Shown piece by piece: positions 18,926 to 28,066 of a stretch of DNA of 64,000 nucleotides (positions are counted from its first letter, which is position 1; every line of letters starts with the position of its first letter). The stretch covers positions 2,418,001 to 2,482,000 of the forward strand of contig JAAQVN010000001.1 of NCBI GenBank assembly GCA_011754535.1, in the 5' to 3' direction. The notes beneath the pieces are model-generated. The model had not been told where the DNA came from and did no database searches. It saw only the letters and a list, made by a program, of their open reading frames with translations. This stretch comes from Enterobacter asburiae (lineage in GTDB: Bacteria; Pseudomonadota; Gammaproteobacteria; Enterobacterales; Enterobacteriaceae). Position numbers and translations under genes: made by a program.

Positions 18926-19945
18926 ATGCAGTATACCCGGCTCGGTAAAAGTGACTTACTGGTCTCCCGCATCTGTATGGGATGTATGGGGTTTGGCGAC
19001 CCGTTAACGGGCCAGCATCGCTGGACGCTGGACGAAACAGCAAGCCGGGACATCATCCGCTACGGTCTCGAAAAGGGTATCAATTTTTACGATACCGCCA
19101 TCGCCTATCAGAACGGCTCCAGCGAGCGATACGTTGGCCGGGCGCTGCGGGAGATGGCAAAACGCGAGGATGTGGTGCTGGCCACCAAGTTTCTGCCGCG
19201 AACCGCCGCGCAAATCGCCGCGGGGATCGGCGGAAAAGAGGCAATAGCCCGATCGCTCGACCAGAGCCTGCAAAATCTGGGGATGGACTACATCGACCTC
19301 TACATCTACCACATCTGGGATTACAACACGCCCGTTATTGAGGTGCTTGAAGCGCTTCATGCCGCCGTTACTGCGGGCAAAGTGCGCGCTATTGGTATTT
19401 CCAATTGCTATGCCTGGCAGCTTGCGAAAGCGAACGCCCTTGCCGAACGCGAAGGGCTGACGCCCTTTGTTTCCGTGCAAAGCCACTACAACCTGATTAT
19501 GCGTGAAGATGAACGAGAGCTCTTCGGTCTGTGCGCTGAAGATGATATCGCCATGACCCCCTATAGCGCGGTGGCCAGCGGTCGTCTCTCCCGGAAAGAA
19601 GGCCACACGCGGCGAGCCACGGAGGATGATTATGCGCGCGGGAAATATGACAGCACGGCTGAACAGGATCGGCTCATTATTGAGCGTGTCGCCGAACTTG
19701 CCGAACGGCATCAGGTGTCCATGACGGAAATCTCACTCGCCTGGCTGCTGACAAAAGTCACGTCACCTGTCGTAGGGGCCACAAAAAAAGATCACGTCGA
19801 TGGCGCGGTAAACGCCGTAAATCTTCAACTGAGCCCGGAGGAAATCCGGTTTCTGGAAGAAACCTACCAGCCGCACGTTCTGACGGGGATCATGGCGCAA
19901 AACACGCCGCAAACGAAAGACGTTAAGCAGGTCTGGACGCGGTAG
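18926..19945 (+). CDS. Aldo/keto reductase (cluster copy 2, YajO-like)
   Basis: A complete 339-residue AKR with LGKSDLLVSRICMGCMGFGD, NFYDTAIAYQNGSSERYVG, catalytic Lys in LATKF, YHIWDYNTP in the His region, VQSHYNLI and GATKKDH at the cofactor site. It is close to the YajO-like barrel of the 10384 gene but has a normal C-terminus. It is translationally coupled to the quinone reductase gene, and a 29-base gap leads to the exported monooxygenase-like gene. A carbonyl substrate made available by the neighbouring enzymes is plausible, but none is known. Confidence 0.85.
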   Translation: MQYTRLGKSDLLVSRICMGCMGFGDPLTGQHRWTLDETASRDIIRYGLEKGINFYDTAIAYQNGSSERYVGRALREMAKREDVVLATKFLPRTAAQIAAGIGGKEAIARSLDQSLQNLGMDYIDLYIYHIWDYNTPVIEVLEALHAAVTAGKVRAIGISNCYAWQLAKANALAEREGLTPFVSVQSHYNLIMREDERELFGLCAEDDIAMTPYSAVASGRLSRKEGHTRRATEDDYARGKYDSTAEQDRLIIERVAELAERHQVSMTEISLAWLLTKVTSPVVGATKKDHVDGAVNAVNLQLSPEEIRFLEETYQPHVLTGIMAQNTPQTKDVKQVWTR

Positions 19946-19974
19946 CAAACAGTAATTTTAGTAAAAGGATCAAC

Positions 19975-20700
19975 GTGAAAAAGCCCCTTATGTTTTTAAT
20001 TTGTATGCTAATAAGCAGCCCTGTCTTTGCAACAAAACCGGACACGCAGAATAAGCCCGTGATGAATATCTTTGAGCTCGGCGTCAAGCACGATCGGGAC
20101 AAAGAGTTTGAAGACGTGGCCAGGCAGACGATTTCCGCTTCGGTTGATCATGAAGCAGGTACGCTGGCGATGTACGCCCTGCAACGAAGCGACAATCCAC
20201 GTCAGGCATTCATGGTCGAACTCTATGAAAACGAGCGTGCTTACCGCAAACATCTGAATGCTGAACCGTACAAGGCATTCGCTGCCCGGGCACCTGACAT
20301 TATCGATCGGAAAAATAAAATCACTCTGGAGCCCCAATTTCTGGGGGACAAACACATCCTACCGAATGAGCGAACCATTAATAATCTGGTGATCGTTGAT
20401 GTAAAGCCTGAATTTCAGACCGAATTTAAAAACATCGTTCTGCCTGAAATGGCTGAGTCGCTCAACGTTGAGAAAGGCGTGTTAGCCATGTATGCCGCTA
20501 CAGACTCACAGACGCCAAACCGCTGGTATTTCTATGAGGTTTACGCCAGTGAGGAAGCGTATCAACTGCACCGACAAACGCCACACTTCCGGGACTATCT
20601 CAGGCAAACGGCGCATATGAGCGCCAGTAAGGACGCTATCCCGGTAAAACCGGTATTTCTTCATAACAAAGGCGGAATCAAACAGGATCCGCACCGTTGA
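19975..20700 (+). CDS. Exported tandem ABM-domain (putative quinol monooxygenase) protein
   Basis: A 241-residue protein with a classical signal peptide (residues 1-19, PVFA-T) and two copies of the antibiotic biosynthesis monooxygenase (ABM) domain. Copy 1 (about 29-125) has NIFELGVKHDRDKEFED and FMVELYENERAYRKHLNA. Copy 2 (about 132-235) has VIVDVKPEFQTEF and WYFYEVYASEEAYQLHRQTP. Single-domain relatives such as YgiN are cytosolic cofactor-free quinol monooxygenases that work as dimers, so one chain here could form its own dimer-like unit. The periplasmic location is unusual. It starts 29 bases after the AKR gene and is followed by the exported CMD gene. Confidence 0.78.
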   Translation: MKKPLMFLICMLISSPVFATKPDTQNKPVMNIFELGVKHDRDKEFEDVARQTISASVDHEAGTLAMYALQRSDNPRQAFMVELYENERAYRKHLNAEPYKAFAARAPDIIDRKNKITLEPQFLGDKHILPNERTINNLVIVDVKPEFQTEFKNIVLPEMAESLNVEKGVLAMYAATDSQTPNRWYFYEVYASEEAYQLHRQTPHFRDYLRQTAHMSASKDAIPVKPVFLHNKGGIKQDPHR

Positions 20701-20715
20701 CCAGTGAGGATTAAC

Positions 20716-21519
20716 ATGAAAAGCGTAATTGCAGTGGCGGCCATGTCGCTTGTTATTTCTGATTTTGCTAATGCTGAGGAAACAAGAGGTAAAGCTATGA
20801 TGAAAATTGAACCTTCAGCGACTCCTGAAGCTGATATTCGTTCTGTCTCACCGGCTCTTGCCCGCTTTGGTCGAGAAGCTATTACTGAAGATCTGTGGAC
20901 AAGCGATGCCCTCTCGCCCAGAGATCGTAGTATGGTGACCGTCGCCATGCTAATTGCCAGAAACCAGCCTGGCGACCTTAAGCACTATATAGACATTGCC
21001 CTTGATAATGGCGTTACGCCAGCGGAATTGTCAGAAATCATTACCCATCTGGCGTTCTACTCAGGTTGGCCAAATGCAATGTCAGCCGTCAGCGTGACCA
21101 AAGCAGTATTTGAATCTCGTGGCGTCACGGCAGATGCACTTCCTGAAGCTTCTCCGGACCTGCTTCCTCTCAATCAGGAAGCAGAAAAGCAGCGTTCAGA
21201 GACAGTGGAAAAAAACGTGGGACCGATATCACCTGGTCTGGTTAAATTTACTGCTGACCCACTGTTCCTGGATCTCTGGCAAAGACCCGCGCTGAAACCC
21301 CGCGACAGAAGCCTGATTACGGTCAGCGCGTTAATCGCATCTGGACAGAGCGCGCAGATTGGCTATCACCTCAACAGAGCGATGGATAATGGACTTTCTG
21401 CTGAGGAAGCTGGGGAGATCGTTACCCAAGCCGCGTTTTACGCTGGCTGGCCAAACGCATTTACAGCTGCTCCTGTTGTCGGAGAGGTATTAAGCAATCG
21501 CTCATCGAGTAAAAGGTAA
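20716..21519 (+). CDS. Exported tandem carboxymuconolactone decarboxylase (CMD) domain protein
   Basis: A 267-residue protein with an N-terminal signal-like segment (residues 1-20, DFANA-E) and two CMD domains. Each repeats the pattern (L/P)xPRDRSxxTVxxLIA ... HLAFYSGWPNAMSA or QAAFYAGWPNAFTA. This is the PcaC-like version without the CxxC of AhpD, so peroxidase activity is not expected. ATG 20716 has GTGAGGA upstream. It is the last gene of the cluster, 15 bases after the ABM gene. Decarboxylation or isomerisation of a lactone or enol acid is the family expectation. Export to the periplasm is unusual and inferred from the signal alone. Confidence 0.75.
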   Translation: MKSVIAVAAMSLVISDFANAEETRGKAMMKIEPSATPEADIRSVSPALARFGREAITEDLWTSDALSPRDRSMVTVAMLIARNQPGDLKHYIDIALDNGVTPAELSEIITHLAFYSGWPNAMSAVSVTKAVFESRGVTADALPEASPDLLPLNQEAEKQRSETVEKNVGPISPGLVKFTADPLFLDLWQRPALKPRDRSLITVSALIASGQSAQIGYHLNRAMDNGLSAEEAGEIVTQAAFYAGWPNAFTAAPVVGEVLSNRSSSKR

Positions 21520-21903
21520 TATTACTTAACACGAAAACCTGAAGTACATCATAAAATTAGAACGAACAGTTCATGAACTAACAGACGTAACATCGAGTGA
21601 TTTCTGGACAGCGTTTAACACAGTTATGAACCAAAACTGAGTTCATAACTGTGAGTTTGAATTGCCATTTGATTAATATCCATTTAAAACAGTTTGTTAT
21701 ACTGTTTCTGTTGCTGAAGTAAATTATGTATATTCCTCAAACCCAGAATAGTTAAATCAAATATGGCCGTTACCCTAACCTCAATTCCTTCAGTTGCATC
21801 CTGGGTTTATCCATAAGAAACACCCTCTTCCTTAGCTGATCGGGAAAACTCGCGATGCACACATGCCGCACTAAGTATGCACCCCGTAAAAATACCGCGC
21901 TCA
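21520..21903. promoter_or_regulatory. Convergent AT-rich gap with two inverted repeats
   Basis: This 384-base gap lies between the converging ends of the CMD and yjjJ genes. A 13-bp perfect inverted repeat, CACAGTTATGAAC (21619-21631) and GTTCATAACTGTG (21641-21653), has a 9-base loop and could be a terminator for the CMD cluster, though no T run follows. A second dyad, AAACAGT-N7-ACTGTTT, is at 21687-21707. The right half of the gap has no gene I can support. Confidence 0.5.
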
Positions 21904-23208
21904 TTATCCAAGACGCGACACCTTTAATCTCGCCTCGTCCAGATGGCTGCGCAATGCGGCAAGACATGGCGCAAAATTGGCCGAAAAACGGCTGCAACCG
22001 GTGGCCAGTGTATAAAAGCGCTCGGCCAGCGCCAGTGCTTCATGCCAGGTTTCTCCCGCGATCGCGTCAATAAGCATGGCCGGACGCAGCGTATTCACCA
22101 GTGCGCCTCCTGATTTCGGGGCAAATCCCATGGGCAGCATGTCATAGGCTGGCGCAAGATCATATGGCCGTCCATGGGAACCGATAAACGACAGATTTCC
22201 ATGGTGCATGTCGGTATTGCCGATCAGCATGCCAAACGCCCAAAGCCGTGAGGTGCGGGCGACCGCATCCGGGTGAACGCAACCCTGATTTGCCAGCTCA
22301 TTAACCAGAACTGGCCAGGCCTCTCTTGCCCGGCCGACAAATTCCGCCTCAAGCGCACGTAAAGAAAAAAGCCCCTTACGACCAAGCGGCCCCGTACGGT
22401 CGAACCGTGGGATTTCAAGGAAGCGCTGTCCTCCAAAATCAAACACCTCTGTTTCGACGCCAAGCACGCTCAGCGCCAGATGTTCCGCCAGCAGCAAATC
22501 TCGCCAACGTTCACTTACAGGGTTATCGTCAGGTGCCGTGAATTTCACAATGACGTGGCCACGTTCTGTATAAGTACAGAATTTCGGCTGCTCACCGCCA
22601 GCAGAGGAACCCGGTACATCGCCGGCGCTCACGGCCTGCGCCAACGACGGGTATGCGATTGCCCGGTCCACTGCAACAGGAGACGGCATCTCTATAAAAT
22701 GATTCCGCGCCTGCTCTCCGATTAGCAGGTTGCCCACCGCATCGTGTCCATGAGCCAGCAAGGCCCTGATAACCTCAGTGTCGCTCCAGTTCTCAGGATT
22801 CGGCGGCAGGCCCAGCTCGGATGAAAACCGGGAGGCATACGCGCGGCCAAGGTATCCCTGAGGCCGCATGTCAAACAACCACCACGGCAACCCATCGCTA
22901 TGGAGGCATATATTATCCGCTTGCTCCATTACAAATCCGTCGGGATAAACCGGAATGAGTTTACCCAGCGATTTAACCTGACCCTCTTCCGATATTCGGT
23001 AGACAGGAGCCGAACTGAATCCACGATGCGTATCCCGAAGCACATAGTGAATAGATGGACCAGAGCCAATGCGAACAACCTCATCGCCAAGCGCTTTAAT
23101 CGAACGCGAAACAGTAGGCTGACTAATACCCATAATATCAGTGAGTTGCTTTACCGATACAGGGCCTTGTCTCAGCAATTGTCGTAGCGTTTCGGATCGA
23201 TTTATCAT
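21904..23208 (-). CDS. yjjJ: HipA-family Ser/Thr kinase with N-terminal HTH (YjjJ)
   Basis: A 434-residue protein like E. coli YjjJ. A winged HTH (residues about 1-50; VKQLTDIMGISQPTVSRSIK) is fused to a HipA-type kinase. Kinase motifs are visible: GGEQPKF (204-210, phosphate-binding loop), catalytic GNTDMHHGN (330-338, Asp333 and Asn338) and AYDMLPM (354-360, metal-binding Asp). Classical HipA toxins phosphorylate a tRNA synthetase and are held by a separate HipB. Here the DNA-binding part is in the same chain and no hipB-like gene adjoins. The target in this organism is unknown. It is monocistronic and ends opposite the redox cluster. Confidence 0.85.
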   Translation of the reverse strand: MINRSETLRQLLRQGPVSVKQLTDIMGISQPTVSRSIKALGDEVVRIGSGPSIHYVLRDTHRGFSSAPVYRISEEGQVKSLGKLIPVYPDGFVMEQADNICLHSDGLPWWLFDMRPQGYLGRAYASRFSSELGLPPNPENWSDTEVIRALLAHGHDAVGNLLIGEQARNHFIEMPSPVAVDRAIAYPSLAQAVSAGDVPGSSAGGEQPKFCTYTERGHVIVKFTAPDDNPVSERWRDLLLAEHLALSVLGVETEVFDFGGQRFLEIPRFDRTGPLGRKGLFSLRALEAEFVGRAREAWPVLVNELANQGCVHPDAVARTSRLWAFGMLIGNTDMHHGNLSFIGSHGRPYDLAPAYDMLPMGFAPKSGGALVNTLRPAMLIDAIAGETWHEALALAERFYTLATGCSRFSANFAPCLAALRSHLDEARLKVSRLG

Positions 23209-23276
23209 GGCATTGAATAGCTTTATGAATAGGTTATTGAATAGCTAATTTATCAGGTATTAACTCCCCTGTCATC

Positions 23277-26200
23277 TCAACAAATGGCTGTGTTTGTTTT
23301 ATACCTGCGCAACCAAATCAACTTATACGCCGCAGGAATAATAAACAGCGACAGCAGCGGCGCCGTGATCATCCCGCCAATCATAGGCGCCGCTATCCTG
23401 CTCATGACCTCTGACCCGGCACCGGTTCCCCAGAGAATGGGCAGCAGACCGGCAATAATCACCGCCACGGTCATCGCCTTCGGCCGCACGCGCAGCACGG
23501 CGCCATGATAAAGCGCGTCATCAAGCTCCTGCTCGGTGAACGTGTCCCGATGGGACAACGCCGGATTCTCCTCAATGGCATGACGTAAATACATCAGCAT
23601 GACCACCCCAAACTCTGCCGCGACCCCCGCCAGAGCGATAAACCCGGTGCCGGTTGCGACAGACATGTGGAAGCCCTGCCAGTACAGGAACCAAATGCCT
23701 CCGACCAGGGCGAACGGCAGACTCATCAGGATTAGCAACGCTTCTTCCACGCGACGGAACGCCAGATACAGCAGAATAAAGATGATCATCACCGTCATCG
23801 GCACCATCAGCTTCAGCTTCTTGTTGGCATGTTCGAGGAGCTCAAACTGGCCGGAGAATGACACGCTGGTTCCCGGCTTCAGCTTCACGTTCTGGCTGAT
23901 GGCCGTCTTCATGTCGTTCACCACCGACACCATATCCCTGCCACGGGCATCGATGTAAATCCAGCTGGCAGGACGCGCATTCTCCGTTTTCAGCATGGTC
24001 GGGCCAGATACGACCTTAATATCAGCCACATCGCCCAGCGTGATCTGCTGTTTCATCGGCGTCAGGATCGGCATCTGCTTCAACGCGTTCGGGCTGTTCC
24101 GGTAATCCTGAGGATAGCGAATATTAATCGGGTACCGGGCAACGCCCTCCACAGTTTCACCCACCGTCGCCCCGCCGATGGCCGAGGAGACAAACAGCTG
24201 CACGTCACCCACCGTCATTCCGTAGCGGGAGGCTTTTTCCCGGTTGATATCAATATCAATGTAGCGCCCGCCCTCCAGACGTTCAGCCAGGGCAGACACC
24301 ACGCCCGGCACGGTTTTCGCTACCGTCTCGATGCTTTGCGCCGTCGCGTCGATATCCGACAGAACGGTACCGGACACCTTGATACCAATCGGGCTTTTGA
24401 TCCCGGTGGAAAGCATGTCTATCCGATTGCGGATCGGCGGAACCCAGAGATTCGCCAGACCGGGCAACCGAACGGTCTTGTCGAGCTCGTCAATAATCTT
24501 GTCAATCGTCATGCCGGACCGCCACTCATTCTCAGGCTTGAGCTGAATGGTGGTTTCCACCATTTCGAGCGGCGCGGAATCCGTAGCCGTTTCGGCTTTA
24601 CCCGTCTTGCCGAAAACTGAGGCCACTTCAGGCACGGTTTTAATTAACTTGTCCGTGGTCTGTAACAGTGCGGCCGCTTCTGCCGGAGAAACGCCCGGCA
24701 ATGTTGAGGGCATATACAGCAGATCGCCTTCGTTGATCTTCGGTAAAAACTCGCCGCCCACCTGGCTGAGCGGCCAGATCACCGTGAGGATCGATAAGGC
24801 TGCGACTAACAGCGTTGTTTTTGGCCAGTGAAGAACCCTGATAAGCAACGGGTGATAGGCTTTAATCAGCAGCCTGTTCAATGGGTTACTGGTCTCAGCG
24901 GGAATCTTACCCCTGATCCAGAACCCCATCAAAATAGGAATAACAATGATGGCAAGCGCAGCCGCGCCCGCCATGGAGTACGTTTTGGTGAAGGCCAGCG
25001 GACCAAACAGCCGCCCTTCCTGTCCCTCCAGGGTGAAAATGGGAATGAATGACAGGGTGATGATCAGCAGGCTGATAAACAGCGCGGGGCCAACTTCGAC
25101 AGAGGCGTTGGTAATCACCTTCCAGCGCGTGGCGTTATCAATCTGCTCTCCCGGATGCTGGTGATCCCACTCTTCTAACCGCTTGTGCGCGTTTTCAATC
25201 ATGACGATAGCGGCATCCACCATCGCGCCGACCGCAATGGCAATGCCTCCCAGGGACATAATATTGGCGTTCAGCCCCTGGAAATGCATGACGATAAAGG
25301 CAATACACAGGCCCAGCGGCAGAGAGACAATCGCGACCAGCGCAGAGCGAACGTGCCACAGGAACAGCGCGCAGACAATGGCCACCACGATAAACTCTTC
25401 GAGCAGCCTGGAACTCAGGTTGTCTATTGCCCGGTCGATCAGTTGGCTGCGATCGTAGGTGGTCACAATCTCAACGCCTTGCGGCAGGCTGGCCTTCAGC
25501 GTCTCCAGCTTATCTTTTACCGCCGTAATGACTTCACGCGCGTTTTTGCCCGAACGCAGGATCACCACACCACCAGCGACTTCCCCCTGCCCGTTCAGCT
25601 CCGCAATACCGCGCCGCATTTCCGGTCCCGCCTGTACGCGGGCAACATCACGAAGGTAAATCGGTACCCCGTTTTCTCCGGTTTTCAGGACGATGTTATT
25701 GAAATCGTCCATCGTCTGCAGATAGCCGCTGGCCCGGACCATATACTCCGCTTCCGCCATTTCAACTGACGATCCCCCTGCCTCCTGGTTAGACGACTCA
25801 AGGGCCTGCTTAACCTCAGGCAGGCTAACGCCGTACTGAGCCAGTTTTAACGGATTGACCTGAATCTGATACTGCTTAACTACGCCGCCCACCGACGCCA
25901 CTTCAGCCACGTTCGGGATTGTTTTCAGTTCAAATTTCAGGAACCAGTCCTGCAGCGAGCGCAACTCTGCGAGATCGTGTTTTCCGCTGCGATCCACCAG
26001 CGCATACTCAAATATCCAGCCCACGCCTGTGGCATCAGGACCGATTTCAGAGCTCACGCCGGCAGGCAGTTTGCCCTGAACCTGGTTCAGATACTCCAGC
26101 ACGCGCGAACGGGCCCAGTACAGATCGGTGCCATCTTCAAAAATGACATACACGTACGAATCGCCAAACTGCGAAAAACCGCGCACGGTCTTTGCGCCGG

Positions 26201-26429
26201 GAACCGAGAGCATGGTGGTAGTCAGTGGATAGGTCACCTGGTTTTCAACAATCTGCGGTGCCTGGCCAGGATAGCTGGTTTTGATAATCACCTGAACGTC
26301 AGAGAGATCGGGCAAGGCATCGACCGGGGTGTTGATAATGGTCCATGTCCCCCAGACGCTGAGGAACAGCGCCCCCATCATGACCAGGAAACGGTTGGCG
26401 ACTGACCGCCGGATAATCCATTCAATCAT
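23277..26429 (-). CDS. cusA: CusA, copper/silver RND efflux pump
   Basis: A 1050-residue heavy-metal RND transporter, inner-membrane engine of the CusCBA complex that exports Cu(I) and Ag(I). It begins [14 protein letters not shown] as in E. coli CusA and has 12 membrane segments in the usual 1+5, 1+5 order with two large periplasmic loops. [20 protein letters not shown] contains the TM4 charged proton-relay Asp typical of metal RND pumps. ATG 26429 is chosen over the adjacent ATG 26432 and the longer frame because AAGGAG lies seven bases before it and it matches CusA. It starts ten bases after the cusB stop. Length is normal. Confidence 0.96.
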   Translation of the reverse strand: MIEWIIRRSVANRFLVMMGALFLSVWGTWTIINTPVDALPDLSDVQVIIKTSYPGQAPQIVENQVTYPLTTTMLSVPGAKTVRGFSQFGDSYVYVIFEDGTDLYWARSRVLEYLNQVQGKLPAGVSSEIGPDATGVGWIFEYALVDRSGKHDLAELRSLQDWFLKFELKTIPNVAEVASVGGVVKQYQIQVNPLKLAQYGVSLPEVKQALESSNQEAGGSSVEMAEAEYMVRASGYLQTMDDFNNIVLKTGENGVPIYLRDVARVQAGPEMRRGIAELNGQGEVAGGVVILRSGKNAREVITAVKDKLETLKASLPQGVEIVTTYDRSQLIDRAIDNLSSRLLEEFIVVAIVCALFLWHVRSALVAIVSLPLGLCIAFIVMHFQGLNANIMSLGGIAIAVGAMVDAAIVMIENAHKRLEEWDHQHPGEQIDNATRWKVITNASVEVGPALFISLLIITLSFIPIFTLEGQEGRLFGPLAFTKTYSMAGAAALAIIVIPILMGFWIRGKIPAETSNPLNRLLIKAYHPLLIRVLHWPKTTLLVAALSILTVIWPLSQVGGEFLPKINEGDLLYMPSTLPGVSPAEAAALLQTTDKLIKTVPEVASVFGKTGKAETATDSAPLEMVETTIQLKPENEWRSGMTIDKIIDELDKTVRLPGLANLWVPPIRNRIDMLSTGIKSPIGIKVSGTVLSDIDATAQSIETVAKTVPGVVSALAERLEGGRYIDIDINREKASRYGMTVGDVQLFVSSAIGGATVGETVEGVARYPINIRYPQDYRNSPNALKQMPILTPMKQQITLGDVADIKVVSGPTMLKTENARPASWIYIDARGRDMVSVVNDMKTAISQNVKLKPGTSVSFSGQFELLEHANKKLKLMVPMTVMIIFILLYLAFRRVEEALLILMSLPFALVGGIWFLYWQGFHMSVATGTGFIALAGVAAEFGVVMLMYLRHAIEENPALSHRDTFTEQELDDALYHGAVLRVRPKAMTVAVIIAGLLPILWGTGAGSEVMSRIAAPMIGGMITAPLLSLFIIPAAYKLIWLRRYKTNTAIC

Positions 26430-26439
26430 CATCGTCTCC

Positions 26440-27690
26440 TTAATGGCCGGAATGCGCGCCGTCAGCAGCTTCAGCGTGACGCATGCGCTCCAGCGCGCCG
26501 GTAATATTGGCCTCCGAGTCAATCAGGAACAGGCCGCTGACCACGACTGAATCCCCTTCATTCAGGCCAGAGCCAATGCCGGACTGCTGCTGAGATTCGT
26601 GCAGAACGTGGATCCTTTTCGGGACAAAATTCCCGTCCGCATCTACCGTAATAACGCGCTGTTCTTTGCCAGTATCGATAACGGCCTGGGAGGGGATCAG
26701 CAGCATCTCCTGACTTTGGGTATTCAGCTTCAGGTAGGCGTTCATGCCCGGTTTCAGCAGCTCGTCCTTGTTAGAGACCTGCAGGCGAACCTGCAGCGTG
26801 CGGGTGGTCTGGTCCACGCTCGGCAGAAGACTCCATTTTTCAACCGGGAAGGTTTTATCCGGATAAGCTGGTACCGAAACAGCAAACTGCGAGGTATCTT
26901 TCAGCAGATAAGCAATGGATTCAGGCACTGCCGCGCCGATCCAGACCGGATCCATCCCCTGAATTTGCGCCACTACCTTATCTTTGGAAATATTCATGCC
27001 GGTACGCAGGTCAAAAGCCGTGATCACTCCGTCGATCGGCGCCTTGATGGTAAAGCGGGTCTGGATCGTTCGGGTGGCACGCAGCCTCTGAATATCCTCA
27101 TCCGGCATACCGCCCAGGCGAAGACGTTCCAGAACGCCTTTTATTTGCGTCGGCGTTCCGCCGGTGCCGGATAACAGCAGAAACTCGCTCTGCGCCTCTA
27201 CCCAGTCAGGAATGGTAATATCAATAAGTGGCGTGCCTTTCTTCACCTTATCGCCCGTCGTCAGCGGGTACACTTTCTCCACGAAGCCTTCCGCGCGCGC
27301 CTGCACAATGACAAACTGATAGTCGTTATAGCTGACGTTGGCCGGGATGGTCTGGGCATAATTCAGCGTTCCGCGCGTCACCTTTTGCGTTTTTAATCCG
27401 AGGTTCTGAACCTGGGTCGGGTCAATACGGATACCGACACTGATTTTATTGTCGTTTTCATCCGCATATTTCGGCACCAGATCCATATCCATAAACGGCG
27501 ATTTACCGGGCTTATCGAATTTCACGTCGGGCTTCATCGGGTCATACCAGAAAAGCACCTTTCTTTCTGGTGCGCTATTTTCCGTTTTTACAGATGAATG
27601 AAAAACCTGCAATGCCGTCACCGATATCAGCCCTCCCGCAATTAGGCTGCTGACTATCATGGCAGCATATTTTATTTTTAATGAGGCCAT
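26440..27690 (-). CDS. cusB: CusB, periplasmic adaptor of the Cus pump
   Basis: A 416-residue membrane fusion protein linking CusA and CusC. An N-terminal membrane anchor/signal (about 8-28) is followed by the metal-binding N-terminal region with [11 protein letters not shown] and [10 protein letters not shown]; these three methionines correspond to those of E. coli CusB that take metal from CusF. Hairpin, lipoyl and beta-barrel domains follow ([20 protein letters not shown], then [12 protein letters not shown]). The C-terminus is His-rich ([12 protein letters not shown]), a possible extra metal site. It lies 11 bases after cusF and 10 before cusA. Confidence 0.95.
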   Translation of the reverse strand: MASLKIKYAAMIVSSLIAGGLISVTALQVFHSSVKTENSAPERKVLFWYDPMKPDVKFDKPGKSPFMDMDLVPKYADENDNKISVGIRIDPTQVQNLGLKTQKVTRGTLNYAQTIPANVSYNDYQFVIVQARAEGFVEKVYPLTTGDKVKKGTPLIDITIPDWVEAQSEFLLLSGTGGTPTQIKGVLERLRLGGMPDEDIQRLRATRTIQTRFTIKAPIDGVITAFDLRTGMNISKDKVVAQIQGMDPVWIGAAVPESIAYLLKDTSQFAVSVPAYPDKTFPVEKWSLLPSVDQTTRTLQVRLQVSNKDELLKPGMNAYLKLNTQSQEMLLIPSQAVIDTGKEQRVITVDADGNFVPKRIHVLHESQQQSGIGSGLNEGDSVVVSGLFLIDSEANITGALERMRHAEAADGAHSGH

Positions 27691-27701
27691 GCCGTTTCTC
27701 G

Positions 27702-28043
27702 CTATTTAATGCTCTTCAGTAAAGAGATATTGCCCTGCTGAATAAACGAAAAATCAACGTGACTGCCGACTTTTAAGGCATTGATACTCTCGTCAGCCTG
27801 AATAAAGGTGAAACGCATGGTCATCGCGGGCCAGCCAATCGCCGGGATAGCGTCATGAGAGATGGTGATTTTTTTATTCGTAAGATCGACCGCTTTCACA
27901 ACGCCCTTACCGTGGATGATTTGCTCTGATGCCTCATTACTGGCGGCATTCATTTCCCCATGCGAATGAACCTCAGCCTGGAGGCTGGCAGAAAACACAA
28001 TGGAGACCGCACCGAATACAACGGCTTTAAGTGAATTACGCAT
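27702..28043 (-). CDS. cusF: CusF, periplasmic Cu(I)/Ag(I) metallochaperone
   Basis: A 113-residue precursor with a signal peptide (to about LQA, residue 23) and the small OB-fold CusF domain. The metal site residues are all present: His in ISHDAI, Trp in IGWPAM, and two Met in the AMTMRF segment, matching the His-Trp-Met-Met site that binds Cu(I) by a cation-pi contact. It carries metal to CusB in the periplasm. The gene sits between cusC and cusB, as in E. coli, with gaps of 23 and 11 bases. Confidence 0.95.
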   Translation of the reverse strand: MRNSLKAVVFGAVSIVFSASLQAEVHSHGEMNAASNEASEQIIHGKGVVKAVDLTNKKITISHDAIPAIGWPAMTMRFTFIQADESINALKVGSHVDFSFIQQGNISLLKSIK

Positions 28044-28066
28044 TTTTATTTTCCTCTTTAATGAAG

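Noticed and set aside
21687..21707. AAACAGT-N7-ACTGTTT considered as a LexA box
   Set aside because: LexA boxes read CTGT-N8-ACAG; the half-sites here are in the opposite order, so SOS control is not supported.
25185..25769. Plus-strand frames over cusA and cusB
   Set aside because: They are antisense shadows of well-supported cus genes, with Arg/His-rich composition typical of such shadows.
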